Source: Brachionus manjavacas
Lineage: Eukaryota; Rotifera; Eurotatoria; Ploima; Brachionidae
Direction of reading: 5' to 3'
Assembly (NCBI GenBank): GCA_019054805.1
Contig: JAHQIY010000013.1
Span: 1,736,001 to 1,800,000 of the forward strand
Length of the DNA: 64,000 nucleotides
The notes under the pieces were generated by a model. That model was not told the origin of the DNA. It searched no databases and saw only the letters and a list, made by a program, of their open reading frames with translations. Positions 10,402 to 21,256 of the stretch are shown one piece after another (the stretch's first letter is position 1; each line of letters opens with the position of its first letter). The translations under genes and the position numbers were made by a program.

Positions 10402-10922
10402 CTTTGAATCATCAATAAATAAATTCGATGAACTTGAATGGGCAAGAAAATTATTAATCAAATCAGTTTTTCCCGGAATTTTTTGAATTCAGACAAAACA
10501 CTATTATTTGTCAGTACATTTTTAGTCTCAATCGAATTAATGCCACCAAAAGTACTCGTATTAAAATCTTCTTTAATCGAATCAAATTGGATTAATTCTT
10601 TTAAGTTTCCAATATCTCCAATTGACAATTGGTCAATAAGTTTAATTTGCTTCTTATCTTCTTCGCTAATAAGATAAGGACAATTTCGCAAAGCATAATG
10701 CCTTCTGCCTTCTTTTTCTACAACATCAGTTTTAGATGCGTTTCCTTTTCCTCGACATATATCAAAATTAGGGCATTTTCTAGGTTCATTTCTGTTTAAT
10801 TTCTCATACACTCTTTTAACTTTAGATTTCTTCTTCGATTTTTTAAATTTTTTTACACTTTTTTTACCATTGAGCAAAAAACTAGACTCCATCAATATCA
10901 TTTGATCTTGAAACATCGAATT
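10402..10922 (-). CDS. Exon with first MYT1-like C2HC finger
   Basis: The exon begins after TTCTAG and ends before GTAATAATC. It encodes a lysine-rich segment (KKSVKKFKKSKKKSKVKR, a likely nuclear signal), then a finger with spacing C-x5-C-x18-H-x5-C (CPNFDICRGKGN ... RRHYALRNCPYL). MYT1/NZF fingers have C-x5-C-x12-H-x5-C and share the CP...C-x-G-x-G and H-x5-CP pattern. The exon is 521 bp. One extra base at the A run near 10467-10471 would make 522 bp, 174 codons, keep phase 0 at both ends and join the finger to NNFLAHSSSSNLFIDDSK at the 3' side. That arithmetic is good evidence that a single base has been lost here. Confidence 0.7.
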
Positions 10923-11960
10923 CTAGAAATAAAGAAGTAATTAATTTTTTATTGAGTCAACATCTTTGGACAAAGTTTCAAAAAACTTTATTTGTTGATT
11001 AGAATTTTATTTTACTAATCTTTTTTGATTTTTCTATATAAATATTTTGCTTATCTTTTTTATTTTAACTTTCCAAACAAAAAAAAACTTACATCTAATG
11101 ATGTTTGATCCGTAGAATCAAATACACGATCAGGAAATATTTCCATGGATTTTTCAATTATGTCCATTTTTGTAGATTTTGAAACATTCAACTCACTTGA
11201 CTGTTTCTTAAAAATTTGTGATTTTAACATTATATTGTTATAATTAAAAATTTTAATTTTACCAAATGAGATAAAATCGAACTTGAGCTTCGTCGAATCT
11301 TCTGAAGTATGTTTTCAGAGCTGGGATCATAAATCATTTCATTCAAGGAATTTTTCTAAAATCAATAGAAAAATTATTAATTTTTAAACTCAATTGGATA
11401 AAAAATATTTTGACAATTGATGCCTATTTTAATAGATAACAAAAATGTTCGTCTCGAGAGACTATAAAAAAGGGAACTAAATTAATTTTAGCATGTTTAA
11501 AACAAAAAATTAATAAAATTTTACCATAGATGATGAAAAACTTCTTGCTTTATAAATAAAATTATTATAGGTTTTACTTGCTTCCAAGCTTTTTTTAAAT
11601 TCTTGAGAATTTTTAAAAGCGTAAGAAACAAAACCAGATGCAACTTTTTTCTGAGAATGTTTGATTTCCCTTAAAAAAAATTTGATTAAATAGGTCAAAA
11701 TTTTGTTTTTTAAAAATTAAGTTTTAATTGAATCGGAAAGCACCATTTTTTTGTCGGTAACAAAATTGATTGAACATTTGTTCTTTTTAGATTCCATATT
11801 GATTTTCAATCGGGGTTTTAAAAATTAAATCTAAAAAAGAAAAACGATATTTAAATTAAAAAATAAAATGTAAAAAACCGCAAAATAGACTTTAAAAATC
11901 TTTTTTGAAATCTAATAAAGAAATTCTAAGAAAAATATTTGAAGTAAAAACGTCATTTAA

Positions 11961-12410
11961 ATTAGTCCAAATTCGCCACTAAGTTAAATTTTTTTAAAAT
12001 TTGGATTTCCAAATCATTTTCACGCATAAAAGGCGGACTTGGAAATCCAAATCCGCCACTAGTTTAAATTTTTTTAAAATTTGGATTTCCAAATCATTTT
12101 CACGCATAAAAGGCGGACTTGGAAATCCAAATCCGCCACTAGTTTAAATTTTTTTAAAATTTGGATTTCCAAATCATTTTAACGCATTAAAGGCGGACTT
12201 GGAAATCCAAATCCGCCACTAGTTTAAATTTTTTTAAAATTTGGATTTCCAAATCATTTTCACGCATAAAAGGCGGACTTGGAAATCCAAATCCGCCACT
12301 AGTTTAAATTTTTTTAAAATATGGATTTCCAAATCATTTTAACGCATAAAAGGCGGACTTGGAAATCCAAATCCGCCACTAGTTTAAATTTTTTTAAAAT
12401 TTGGATTGCC
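11961..12410. repeat. 80-bp minisatellite, about 5.5 copies, left flank of composite element
   Basis: The landmark AGTTTAAATT recurs at 12061, 12141, 12221, 12301 and 12381 (first diverged copy 11981), an exact 80-bp period. Copies are almost identical. Each unit contains a hairpin: ATTTGGATTTCCAA and, about 28 bp on, its exact reverse complement TTGGAAATCCAAAT. The unit is homologous, in opposite orientation, to the 79-bp repeat at 20866-21256. Confidence 0.92.
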
Positions 12411-15314
12411 AATGATTGATTGACTTGCCTTATAACGGTTTGAAAGGTCGCTTGGTTGGTTTGATTGTCGATACGATTCTAAATTTTAATTCGTTCGTTT
12501 TTTTTAGAATTAAGGACTCTTTGATTGTTCTGTTTGTGTGGTCATTGATGCTTTGAATGAAAAGTTCGGTTGGTTTTGTATTGGTGTTAGGTTTTTTTGA
12601 ACGTTTCAATGGATCGGTATGGGCGTTCGTTTAGGACCATCAGTTAGACGGGGCAGTTTTAAAAATTTATCAAAATATTATATATTATTTGGTTTTATAA
12701 TTTTATTATCTTTGAGAAGTTAATTTTTTTGTCTTTAAAATTTTGAAAACTTTTTTTAATTCTAAAAATCGATTATTAATCCATTTATTTTATGATCAAC
12801 TTAAAATAATTTTTTTAGACTGTAGTATAATATGTTACATCATTACCAATTTAAAAAAAATCATTTCGTTAATTTAAGAAATTATTATGCTTACTTTTTA
12901 ATTGAGCATTTGATCATTTGATCATAAACTTCAACATGCCAAAAAAACAATATTAATTTATATTCATGTTTGTACTTAAAATCAAAAACGCATTTTGATT
13001 TATTTAGTAAAAAGATAGAAGAACACAAATAATTAATGTTTAAGAAATAAAATCAAATGATTTGTATTGATTCTGATTTATAAATAAGTATATTTGTATT
13101 AATAAAGTAATCTTTGGTTAAGTAAAAAAAAATATTCGATCAAATATTTTCTATCTAACTCTAAACAAAAGTTTTTATCTAGTTATTTACCAACATACTC
13201 TTCGAATACAGGAAATAAACTTAATTTTATTAAGATTACTTTAAAAATTTATAAATATATTTTTATTTATTCAGAAGATCATTACGTAAAGATATCTATT
13301 GTTACCGTTTCAGACAATCATATAAAAAATCTATGATAAATAAACAGAATTTTATTTAGATTTTACATAAGATTGATTATACTTAAATTTTAGATAAAAT
13401 ATTTACCTTGATTTTGACATTTGTTTAAGTTGTGATTATATTTATTTATATGTATTTAAAGATCTTTGATACGGATTCATCCAATAAAGACTTACCTTTA
13501 AGAATAATGCAATGTATTCACTGAAAAAAAAATTAATAACATTCTCAAATAATTTCTAAAACTTCTAAAATTTTCTTCCCTCACTTAAGCCTTTATTACG
13601 TAGTTTTTTTAAAACAGACGATCATTTGAATATTAATAAAGCATTCTTAAAAAATTGTTCAAAAAAAGATGTAAATCCTTTTAAATCATAATAAAAAATA
13701 AATAATTGATAATATTTAAGACAAGTTCCATCCGTTCAAGTTGAATGGTTAAATTTCTTCTTGTACCAATGTAGTAGCTAGTACTCTTTTTTTAATCTGC
13801 GGAATCCCGTTTAGTCTGTTCTCCAATTCTATATGGTAGTTCAGCTCAACAAATATCTTCCAAATTTGTGTTCCATTGTTGATTGTTTTAAATATTAGAT
13901 AAAATATTAAATTGATTCAGCCATGGGTGTAACGTGAAAGTAAAATGATCAATTGGTATTTTCAGCTATTGAAACTTTTTCATTCCCGGAAGGCTTTCCG
14001 TTTCTGAATTAAACAATTTATTCAATGTAAATTTATTGCATGATAGTGTCATTTAAATTATGAAAGCTCATATAATTTTTCTTCCCTGACATAAGCCGTT
14101 GTTCCATAATCTTTATTTCATTACAGACGTTAAATAAAATATTAATCAAGATCTCTAGATAAATTTTTCATAAATAATAACTGATGATATTTTAAAAGGA
14201 AATTAAATAAATTCTTTGAATATTGGATTATATTTGACGTTTGTCTGATTATACGATGACGTTTGTCTCGCAAAAGGAAGCTAAAATAGTGCAATTCCAA
14301 TTAGAAAGTGTGCTTCTTATTGGTTTTTCTTAGTTTTTTTTTATTATTCGATAGAGAAGGCAAGTAAGATTTTAAAATCATTTGATTTGAATTTTATTTA
14401 ATATACGCAGAAAATTAAATGATTCGATGATTCAAATCACTCAAAGAATGCATCATTATTCATTAATTTACATAGATGGTATTTATTAAATATTTTGAAA
14501 ATTGCTTTATTTAAAGTCATTTTCTTCCCTGTTTTTTTCATTTCTTCATCTTACTATGGAAAAAAAAGATTAACGATCAAAATAATTTTATTTTAAGCCA
14601 TGTTTTTTTTTTACCACTAAGTCTTCCCATACTCTTACTAATTTCGATGATGTTGCTCATTGATGAATATATATTCAAATCATTGCCTCGTCTAGATTCT
14701 TTCCTGGTTTACTTAACGCTTTTAACTGTTTCGATTCAACCATGTTTTTTGACCTAACATTGTGAAACCAATTAGAAGCACATTTGTTAGTTGGAAATGC
14801 AGTATTTAAGGTTCTTTATTTCAGACAAACGTCTCTGAAACACACTTACTTAAGACAATAATTAATTAGCAAAAAAATTTGTTTTTTTTAATCAGTAAAC
14901 AATAAAATTTCGGCAGCTTTATCTTAAAACAGCAGTTAATATTAATAATAAAGTTATATTTTTTTCATTTCTTTTAAACTAATATTTGTTAAAATTCCAA
15001 AATTTACATTAATTCATGCTGATTTTACAAATTGCCAGTTTTCACATAAGCACGAAATATTGTCAAATAAATAAGTCATATAATGATTTTAAGAGATTTT
15101 TTAATTGAACAATTAATATAGAAAGCATCATCAAAATTTTATTTAACTTCTGTGATAAAATAACAATTACGTAAGTACGGCTAAAGTGAGGAAATAATTT
15201 TAATAGTCTTTTAATATGACACTTTTTTGCATAATTTTTACATTGAATGAATAATAATTACTGATTATTAATACTCTTGACTAGGAAATTAATTCTGGAG
15301 TTTTAGTAATAGTG
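12411..15314. other. AT-rich nested repeat mosaic, no gene
   Basis: No protein-coding signal. Bases 12640-12950 are a degenerate inverted counterpart of 19200-19440 (shared ATCATAAACTTCAACATG). Bases 13300-13382 repeat directly at 18788-18870 (CCGTTTCAGACAATCA...). Bases 14340-14560 repeat directly at about 18270-18490 and inverted at about 15560-15790. Bases 14040-14160 are inverted at about 15130-15250. Bases 14860-15090 repeat directly at 16240-16460. These relationships suggest several related nonautonomous elements inserted into one another. Confidence 0.6.
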
Positions 15315-16134
15315 TCGAATATAACTAACATTTGTTTAAAGGAAATCAAGTAAATTTAACTGATAATTACTATTAACTGCTATTTAAAGTTAAAGCTGCT
15401 AAGTTAATAATTAAATAAACTAAAATTTTTCGATAATTAATTGATATGTTGGGCTAGTTTGCCAGTTTGAATTTACTCAACCAAAATAAATAATAAAATT
15501 TAACCTTTTTGCGTTAAAATAAAATAATGGCATTCGATTGATTTATTTTGAAAAACTTTTTTGTCTCGTTAATCTTTTTTTTCCTTATGAAGATGAAAAT
15601 ATGAAAAAAACAAAGAAGAAAATGACTAAATTGAATTGAATTTTTAAATATTTAATAAATACCATTTAAATTAATGATTAAAAGCATTCTTTATAAAATT
15701 TGAATCATTGAATCATTTAATTTTCTGCGTAAATTAAATAAAATTGAAATCAAATGATTTTAAAATCGGATTTGCCTTCAAAATCGAATAATGGAATACT
15801 TGATAATGAAATAACAATAATAATTATACTTTCAGTTATTTAATAATGAAAACGGACTTGATTGATAAACATTTAAATTAAATTAAAATTATTAGTTGAT
15901 TTTTAATCGTTTTATGGAAAATAATTTTTGAAAGATCGATTTTATTTGTTTCCATTTGGGAAAAATTCATATTAAATTAAGCAAAAAAATAGTGAATTGC
16001 CGACAATATTTAAATATTCTTAAGTAATGTTTATTTGAATTTTTTCAAATGTTTTTCTACTCCGATTGGCATATAATCTGATCGATTAGTTCAGTACAGG
16101 ATGGTATATCATTTTCTGGCATCCACAACAGCAT
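15315..16134 (-). repeat. Left arm of a large inverted repeat (partner 17952-18680), includes Helitron Rep tail
   Basis: Read on the minus strand this arm matches 17952-18680 over its whole length with scattered differences and an ~80-bp extra piece near 15470-15550. The inner end, at about 16134-16060, is the reverse complement of the last coding part of the Rep fragment (LLWM..NDIPS...DQIIC), so the arm began as a copy of the Helitron-derived sequence and its 3' flank in opposite orientation. Confidence 0.8.
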
Positions 16135-17215
16135 GCTATTATTTGTATATTTTAACGAAAAAAATATTATTTATCTTATCTGAGTAATATCAAATAGGCA
16201 AACTAGCCCAAACGTATCATTTACTCAATTAAATAGCAAAATTTTTGGTTTATTTAATTATTAAACAATAAAATTTCGGCATTTTTACCTTGAAATAGCA
16301 GTCAATGTAAATAATAAGTTATATTTTTTTTCATTTCCTTAAACAAATTTTAGTTTTAATTCAAAGATTTACATTAATACATGTTGATTTGAAGACTAAG
16401 CTGATTTTATAATTTGCCTGTTTTTACATTAACATGAAATAATATCAAATATAAAAGTCTTATAATGATTGTAGATGATTAGTTTGTATTATTGAACAAT
16501 TTATCTGAGTTTTTTTTTAAATCCACAATTTAAAGATCCTTTAATCCTCCAAGAATCGAAAAACTTCTGAGTAAAAATTAGTTTTTAGATTTTAGAATTA
16601 AATTTTTTTGGTTTTGTAATGGTTTTATTTTAGTAAAAAAGGCCAAAGGTATCACAAACTAACTTGCCAAAATTTATTTACCATTATATGGAAGTAAAAT
16701 TATAATTTATATCAGAAATATTGTCTTTAAATGCTTTAAATAAAAATAAGTTAATATTACAATATTTCCATCATTTAATGTTGATTTAAAGTCTCAACTG
16801 ATTTTAAAAATTACTCATAATTATTATTATTATTATTATTATTTATTCAATAAACACCGAAAGGGTGATGTAAAGAAAATATAGAAAGGAGAATAAAATA
16901 AAGTAAAGTTAAGCTTTGTCGTTCTAGATAAAATAAAAAAAAGAAACACATTAATTTAAAAGAATTATGATTTAAATGCGAGTCACATGATTTAGATAAA
17001 TTAAAAAAATACTAAAAATAAATTTTCAAATTTTGTTTTTCGATAGTATTTTTTTTTTTTTTTTGGTTTTCTAAAGTTTTGAAAAAAAAGAAAATTCAAA
17101 CAAAAACAAAAGTAGTAACAAAGAACTTGTTTAATGGCAATTTTGGAAATATAAATTTTTTTTTTTTTTTTTTTTTTTTTATTGCATTTTTTCTTTAGAA
17201 AGCTTTCGTTAGGAG
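16135..17215. other. Spacer of the inverted repeat; microsatellites and poly-T, no gene
   Basis: Contains another copy of the repeat family (16200-16460), a TTA microsatellite at about 16821-16845, a T18 run near 17048 and a T run of about 23 at about 17158-17181. No open frame of interest. Confidence 0.5.
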
Positions 17216-18031
17216 TTGGAGGATTTATCTAGGATATGTACAACAACTCCAAATAATAATATGCAAAGCATTGACTTGAGGAACCCAAATTGTGATCCTA
17301 TGTGTTTTCCATTGCTTTTTCCATATGGTGAATTTGGCTATGATGAGTGTTATCAACATAATCAAGTTCATTTGACTTCAAATTCAAGAGTTACTTTGAA
17401 AGAATATAACATTTATTATTACAAGCATCGTTTACACATTCGATTGAATTGTCACAATTCAATTTTTAAAATGAGCAAATTATTTCAAGAAAATGTGGTT
17501 TGTTCATGGATCAAAATAGAAAAGAACAAATTAAAATTTCTTCGTATTAATCAAGCACGTTTAAGAATAATGGACTATCGGGCCGTAATGGATCGTGTTA
17601 ATAGTAATTATAATCTTGAAGAGAGAATTGACAAGGCTTATATTCCACAATCTACGTTTGATGGCAGTGATTGAGCCATGAAACAACATTATTCCGATGC
17701 ATTGTAATTATTTGGAAGATTTGGTAAAGCCGATTACTTTAAAACATTTACGTCAAATCCCTGCTGGCCTGAATTTCAATAAACTTTGGCTGCAGGTCAG
17801 CCATATTTATCTCGGCCTAACATGTGTTCCAGAATCTACAATATGAAGTTCCGTGAGTTCTGGAACGATCTGAACACCGAACAAAAGATGGGAGTGGTAG
17901 AGGCTTTTGTTGGAGTGAAGTAATATCAAAAGAGAGGACTTCCACATGATCATATGCTGTTGTGGATGCGAGAAAATGATATACCATCCTTTCAGGAACT
18001 AAAAGATCAGATTATATGCAAATCGGAGTAG
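17216..18031 (+). pseudogene. Helitron Rep (rolling-circle replication initiator) fragment
   Basis: A single frame reads FPLLFPYGEFGYDE, YYYKHRLHIRL, then a LFQENVVCSWIKIE segment, followed after an in-frame TGA (17672-17674) by AMKQHYSDAL, FGRFGKADYFKTFTSNPCWP, GQPYLSRPNMCSRIYNMKF and QKRGLPHDHMLLWM. This is the conserved order of the N-terminal Helitron-like Rep region leading to the HUH (here HDH) metal-binding motif. Further in-frame stops at 17705, 17780 and 17921, and the end at 18029-18031, show that it is dead. The catalytic tyrosines and the helicase are missing: after the HUH motif the sequence passes into noncoding repeat. All stops are substitutions without frameshifts, so it has decayed by point mutation. 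There is no ATG at the 5' end. Confidence 0.85.
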
Positions 18032-18680
18032 AAAAACATTTGAAAAAATTCAAATAAACATTACTCAACAATATTTAAATATTGTCGGCAATTCACTATT
18101 TTTTTGCTTAATTTAATATGAATTTTTCCCAAATGGAAACAAATAAAATCAATCTTTCCAAAATTATTTTATATTAAACGATTAAAAAATAACTAATAAT
18201 TTTAATTTAATTATAATGTTTATCAATCAAGTCCGTTTTAATTATTAAATAATTGAAAGTCTAATTATTATTCGATTTTGAAGGCAAATACGATTTTAAA
18301 ATCATTTGATTTCAATTTTATTTAATTACGCAGAAAATTAAATGATTCAATGATTCAAATTTTATGCTTTTATTCAATCATTAATTTAAATGGTATTTAT
18401 TAAATATTTTAAAAATTCAATTCAATTAAGTCATTTTCTTCTTTGTTTTTTTCATATTTTCATCATCATTAGGAATTAAAGATTAACGAGACAAAAAAGT
18501 TTTTCTAAATCAATCAAAGGCAAACTAGCCCAAACATATCACTTACTCAATTAATTATCGAAAAATTTTGGTTTATTTAATTATTAACTTAGCAGCTTTA
18601 ACTTTAAATAGCAGTTAATAGTAATTATCAGTTAAATTTACTTGATTTCCTTTAAACTAATGTTAGTTATATTTCCAAGA
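17952..18680 (+). repeat. Right arm of the large inverted repeat (partner 15315-16134)
   Basis: Begins inside the Rep coding relic just after the HDH motif and runs through AT-rich sequence to about 18680. Parts also occur in direct orientation at 14340-14560 and 14860-15000. The words GCAAACTAGCCCAAAC (18521) and, at 16198, GCAAACTAGCCCAAAC again mark the related family members. The Helitron-type 3' end CTAG occurs in this word, but a terminal hairpin was not confirmed. Confidence 0.75.
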
Positions 18681-19590
18681 TTTACATTAATTCATGTTGA
18701 TATGAAGACTTTCTAATATCTAAAATTTGAAGAAATAATTGTTTAAATATAAAGAAGTCGTTAATGAAATTTTCCTATTCTAACTTTGATACCGTTTCAG
18801 ACAATCAAATAAAAAATCTATGTTTAAGAAACAGAATTTTATTTAGATTTTACGTAAAATCGATTATACTATTTTTCTAATATTCTATTTATTTCATTTT
18901 AGGAAATATAATGAATTATTTATTGCTAAACAGTTTATTAGTATTTAACACAAACGGAGATCATTCGACGAGTTATTAACTTGACAAATATTCATCAGCT
19001 CTATTAAAGTTTAAATCATCTAATCACAACCAACTTAAATTATTCACTATTGCTATTTCTCAATGCTTAATGAAACAAGTTATGTAAACATATCCGATTT
19101 TGACATTAGTTACTTACTAGTATGTGTTTTGGAGAAAAATATTAGTGAAGGGAATGCAAACGAAATAGTTGCAATGTGTCGGTAAAATAGCAAAAAATCA
19201 TGTGAAAATAACAGCATGTTGAAGTTTATGATCAAAACTTTATATCAAATTGCTCATTTTTTATTTAATAATAAATTTCCTGAAGATTTAGGCAGAATTT
19301 TATAAAATTAACATTGATTAACATAGTTTGTTACATTAAAATTTAAAAAAAAAATTTTTTTAAATTAAAAGTATGTTCAAAATTAACTAAAATGATCGAT
19401 TATTTTTAATTTTTTAGAAAAGTTAATAATGCAAATAAATAAATTTTTTTCTTTATACATTCACTTTTTTTCGAAAAATTTGAATTTTGTATTTTTCAAA
19501 TTTTATGCAATTTTTTTAATTTAAATCTAGAGTTTTTTTATTTTCAGAAAGTAAATGTGAACGGCTCGACAGTGCACATGGACATAGCTG
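18681..19590. other. AT-rich repeat sequence, no gene
   Basis: Holds the direct copy of the 13300 repeat at 18788-18870 and the inverted partner of 12640-12950 at about 19200-19440. No coding signal until the abrupt change to GC-rich sequence at about 19555. Confidence 0.5.
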
Positions 19591-19591
19591 A

Positions 19592-20720
19592 CGATCGTTA
19601 CAACGACAGCTCGACGAGGAGCAGGCCCAGCAAGAGCTCCTGCAGCAACAACAGCTCCAGCAACAGCAGCAACGCCAACAACCTCAGGCACCGCAGGCCG
19701 GCGAGATTAATCTCGTGAACACAGTCACCGGCCTGGCCAACATGATGGCGACGATGCAAACCCAGCTACAAGTTCTGGCCGATCGACAACAGGCGATGTC
19801 CAACGCGACCGCCTCTACGATGGACTGCGGATATGGGTACTCCAGCCATACGGAACCCAAGGTAACCTCTTCTTTTTCTACAGGGCCTCCCAAATTTCCA
19901 GCTATGGCAGCCAGTTTAAGAAATGCACTGCCAGCCAGGGATTGCCGACATTTTAAGGCTAGGGATTATCACGAGCTTGAGCTCCTGCTCGCCGTGTACA
20001 ACGAGAACAATAGGCTCTCAAAAAAATTTTGTTCTTTATTCCAGATTTTTTAAAGCACGATAGAACATGCCATATTTAAAAACAAATATTTTATTATCTC
20101 AATTTCGTTAATAAACTGAGATGTGTGCGCTTTTAAAGAGCTAGCTCGGCTCCCGCCGGGGATCAGTAAGGATTTGGAATCCAACATCCTTCAGCCCACC
20201 ACTGATTACCCGACTTATTCTAAGATTCACAGGTGGGAGTTTGGTCGTCCCGTTACTAGAAATTTTTCTGGGACGACCAAACCAATAAGTATTTTTTTGT
20301 CGAATCGGGGGGGTACGAGGACATCTCTGAGGCTTCAGATGAAGAAATCGAAGAGCCACAGGGAGACGCCAACCAAGGCAATAAAGGGTCGGCAAACCCA
20401 ACTTCTACCACCACCAGCTCTCCTCCCTCCTCAGAAGAACCGTCATCTTTGAGGTTCAGACCTCCCACACTCGCTCCTCAGTCCGGTACTATAATAGAAG
20501 TGGACGCGTATTTCGCACCACCGACGGAAATTTTCAAAGGAGTTTGAGGTACCTCACGCTCTCATGCGTAAGCTCAGGGATGGTTCAGTTTGTGCCAGAA
20601 CTAAAGGTTTTCGGCAAAAAATAAAAGCCTACGACCCGGACAGGAAAAGAGTTCTAAACTCTCTACTTAGAAAAAGAGCCGTCCTCAAAAAACTAATGGT
20701 TTTTGTCAAAATTCATCATT
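19592..20720 (+). pseudogene. GC-rich, Q-rich gag-like relic, frameshifted
   Basis: Composition and codon use change sharply from the AT-rich surroundings. The first open piece (to 20050) has a glutamine-rich coiled segment (QAQQELLQQQQLQ) followed by NTVTGLANMMATMQTQLQVL and PPKFPAMAASLRNALPAR. About 100 bp of AT-rich DNA (20020-20120) interrupts it. Then comes FKELARLPPGISKDLESNIL; after a frame change in the 7-G run at 20307-20313, an acidic/Ser-Thr-Pro linker (YEDISEASDEEIEEPQGD, TSTTTSSPPSSEEPSS); and after another shift at about 20545, a basic end (FEVPHALMRKLRDGS, DPDRKRVLNSLLRKRAVL). Coiled Q-rich start, acidic linker and basic end suggest a retroelement gag-like protein, but I recognise no family and see no zinc knuckle, reverse transcriptase or LTR. 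It could instead be a transferred gene fragment. Confidence 0.4.
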
Positions 20721-20865
20721 TTTTTAAATATTTTTTATCAAGTTTATTAATTGACTTGAAATTTTGCACACTTTTTAAAGGTGTTTAGGTGTTTGTAATT
20801 TTTTAATTTTTGAGTAAGATTTTTTAAAATAAAAAGAATTTAAATAATCATACTTTAAAAAGTAA

Positions 20866-21256
20866 ATCCAAGTTCACGTAGCAAGAGTTAAAATGATTTG
20901 GAAATCCAAGTCAATTAAAGTAACCTCGAGTGGTGGATTTGGATTCCCAAGTTCGCGTAGCAAGAGTTAAAATGATTTGGAAATCCAAGTCAATTAAAGT
21001 AACCTCGAGTGGTGGATTTGGATTCCCAAGTTCGCGTAGCAAGAGTTAAAATGATTTGGAAATCCAAGTCAATTAAAGTAACCTCGAGTGGTGGATTTGG
21101 ATTCCCAAGTTCGCGTAGCAAGAGTTAAAATGATTTGGAAATCCAAGTCAATTAAAGTAACCTCGAGTGGTGGATTTGGATTCCCAAGTTCGCGTAGCAA
21201 GAGTTAAAATGATCTGGAAATCCAAGTCAATTAAAGTAAACTTGAGTAGTTGATTT
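20866..21256. repeat. 79-bp minisatellite, about 5 copies, right flank of composite element
   Basis: The landmark GCAAGAGTTAAAATGAT recurs at 20881, 20960, 21039, 21118 and 21197, an exact 79-bp period. Inner copies are identical; the outermost copies are diverged (ATCTGG, ACTTGAGTAGTTG). The unit shares GGTGGATTTGGATTCCCAAG and AAAATGATTTGGAAATCCAA with the reverse complement of the 80-bp repeat at 11961-12410. Confidence 0.92.

Larger units (their letters stand above)
7217..11797 (-). pseudogene. Multi-exon gene: two MYT1-like C2HC fingers, coiled coils and a C-terminal RING-like motif; frame damaged
   Basis: At least fourteen exons on the minus strand are joined by short GT..AG introns. 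Supported exons: 11669-11525, 11355-11263 (31 codons), 11206-11093 (38 codons), 10922-10402 (finger 1), 10119-~9700, ~9690-9545, ~9450-9038 (finger 2), 8949-8778, 8725-8630, ~8190-8041, 7992-7735, 7673-7503, 7460-7380 and 7328-7217. A first exon with ATG at 11795-11797 is provisional because its splice phase does not match. The phases of the last four exons fit exactly. The product would be a long coiled-coil protein with two zinc knuckles and a RING-like end, an architecture I do not recognise. Breaks: one missing base in exon 10922-10402 (T run 10467-10471), shifts and a stop between 9760 and 9660, an 86-bp deletion in exon 8949-8778, and TAA at 7989-7991. It is either a decaying gene or a gene with assembly errors. 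Confidence 0.65.
12411..20865. mobile_element. Composite Helitron-derived element bracketed by inverted minisatellites
   Basis: The 80-bp array (11961-12410) and the 79-bp array (20866-21256) are homologous in inverted orientation and enclose this interval. Inside are inverted arms (12640-12950 with 19200-19440; 15315-16134 with 17952-18680), a Helitron Rep relic and a GC-rich gag-like relic. The arrangement resembles foldback elements, whose termini are arrays of short repeats, or Helitron/Helentron elements that carry internal minisatellites. I cannot tell whether the whole moved as one unit; it may be several nested insertions. No target-site duplication was seen just outside the arrays. 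Confidence 0.5.

Noticed and set aside
11093..11230. ATG at 11230 as the start of the finger/coiled-coil gene
   Set aside because: It lies in an intron; the acceptor TTTTTAAG at 11207-11214 and the phase-0 upstream exons 11355-11263 and 11669-11525 explain the frame better.
16198..16213. CTAG in GCAAACTAGCCCAAAC as a Helitron 3' terminus
   Set aside because: No hairpin of the required size lies 10-12 bp upstream in the copies seen, and homology continues past CTAG.
17216..18031. In-frame stops in the Helitron Rep as evidence of a variant genetic code
   Set aside because: Both TGA and TAA occur at unrelated residues, while neighbouring genes use both as ordinary stops. Point decay is simpler.
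19684..20468. Minus-strand open frames over the GC-rich island
   Set aside because: They are shadows of the plus-strand Q-rich and acidic frames, which stay coherent across frameshifts.
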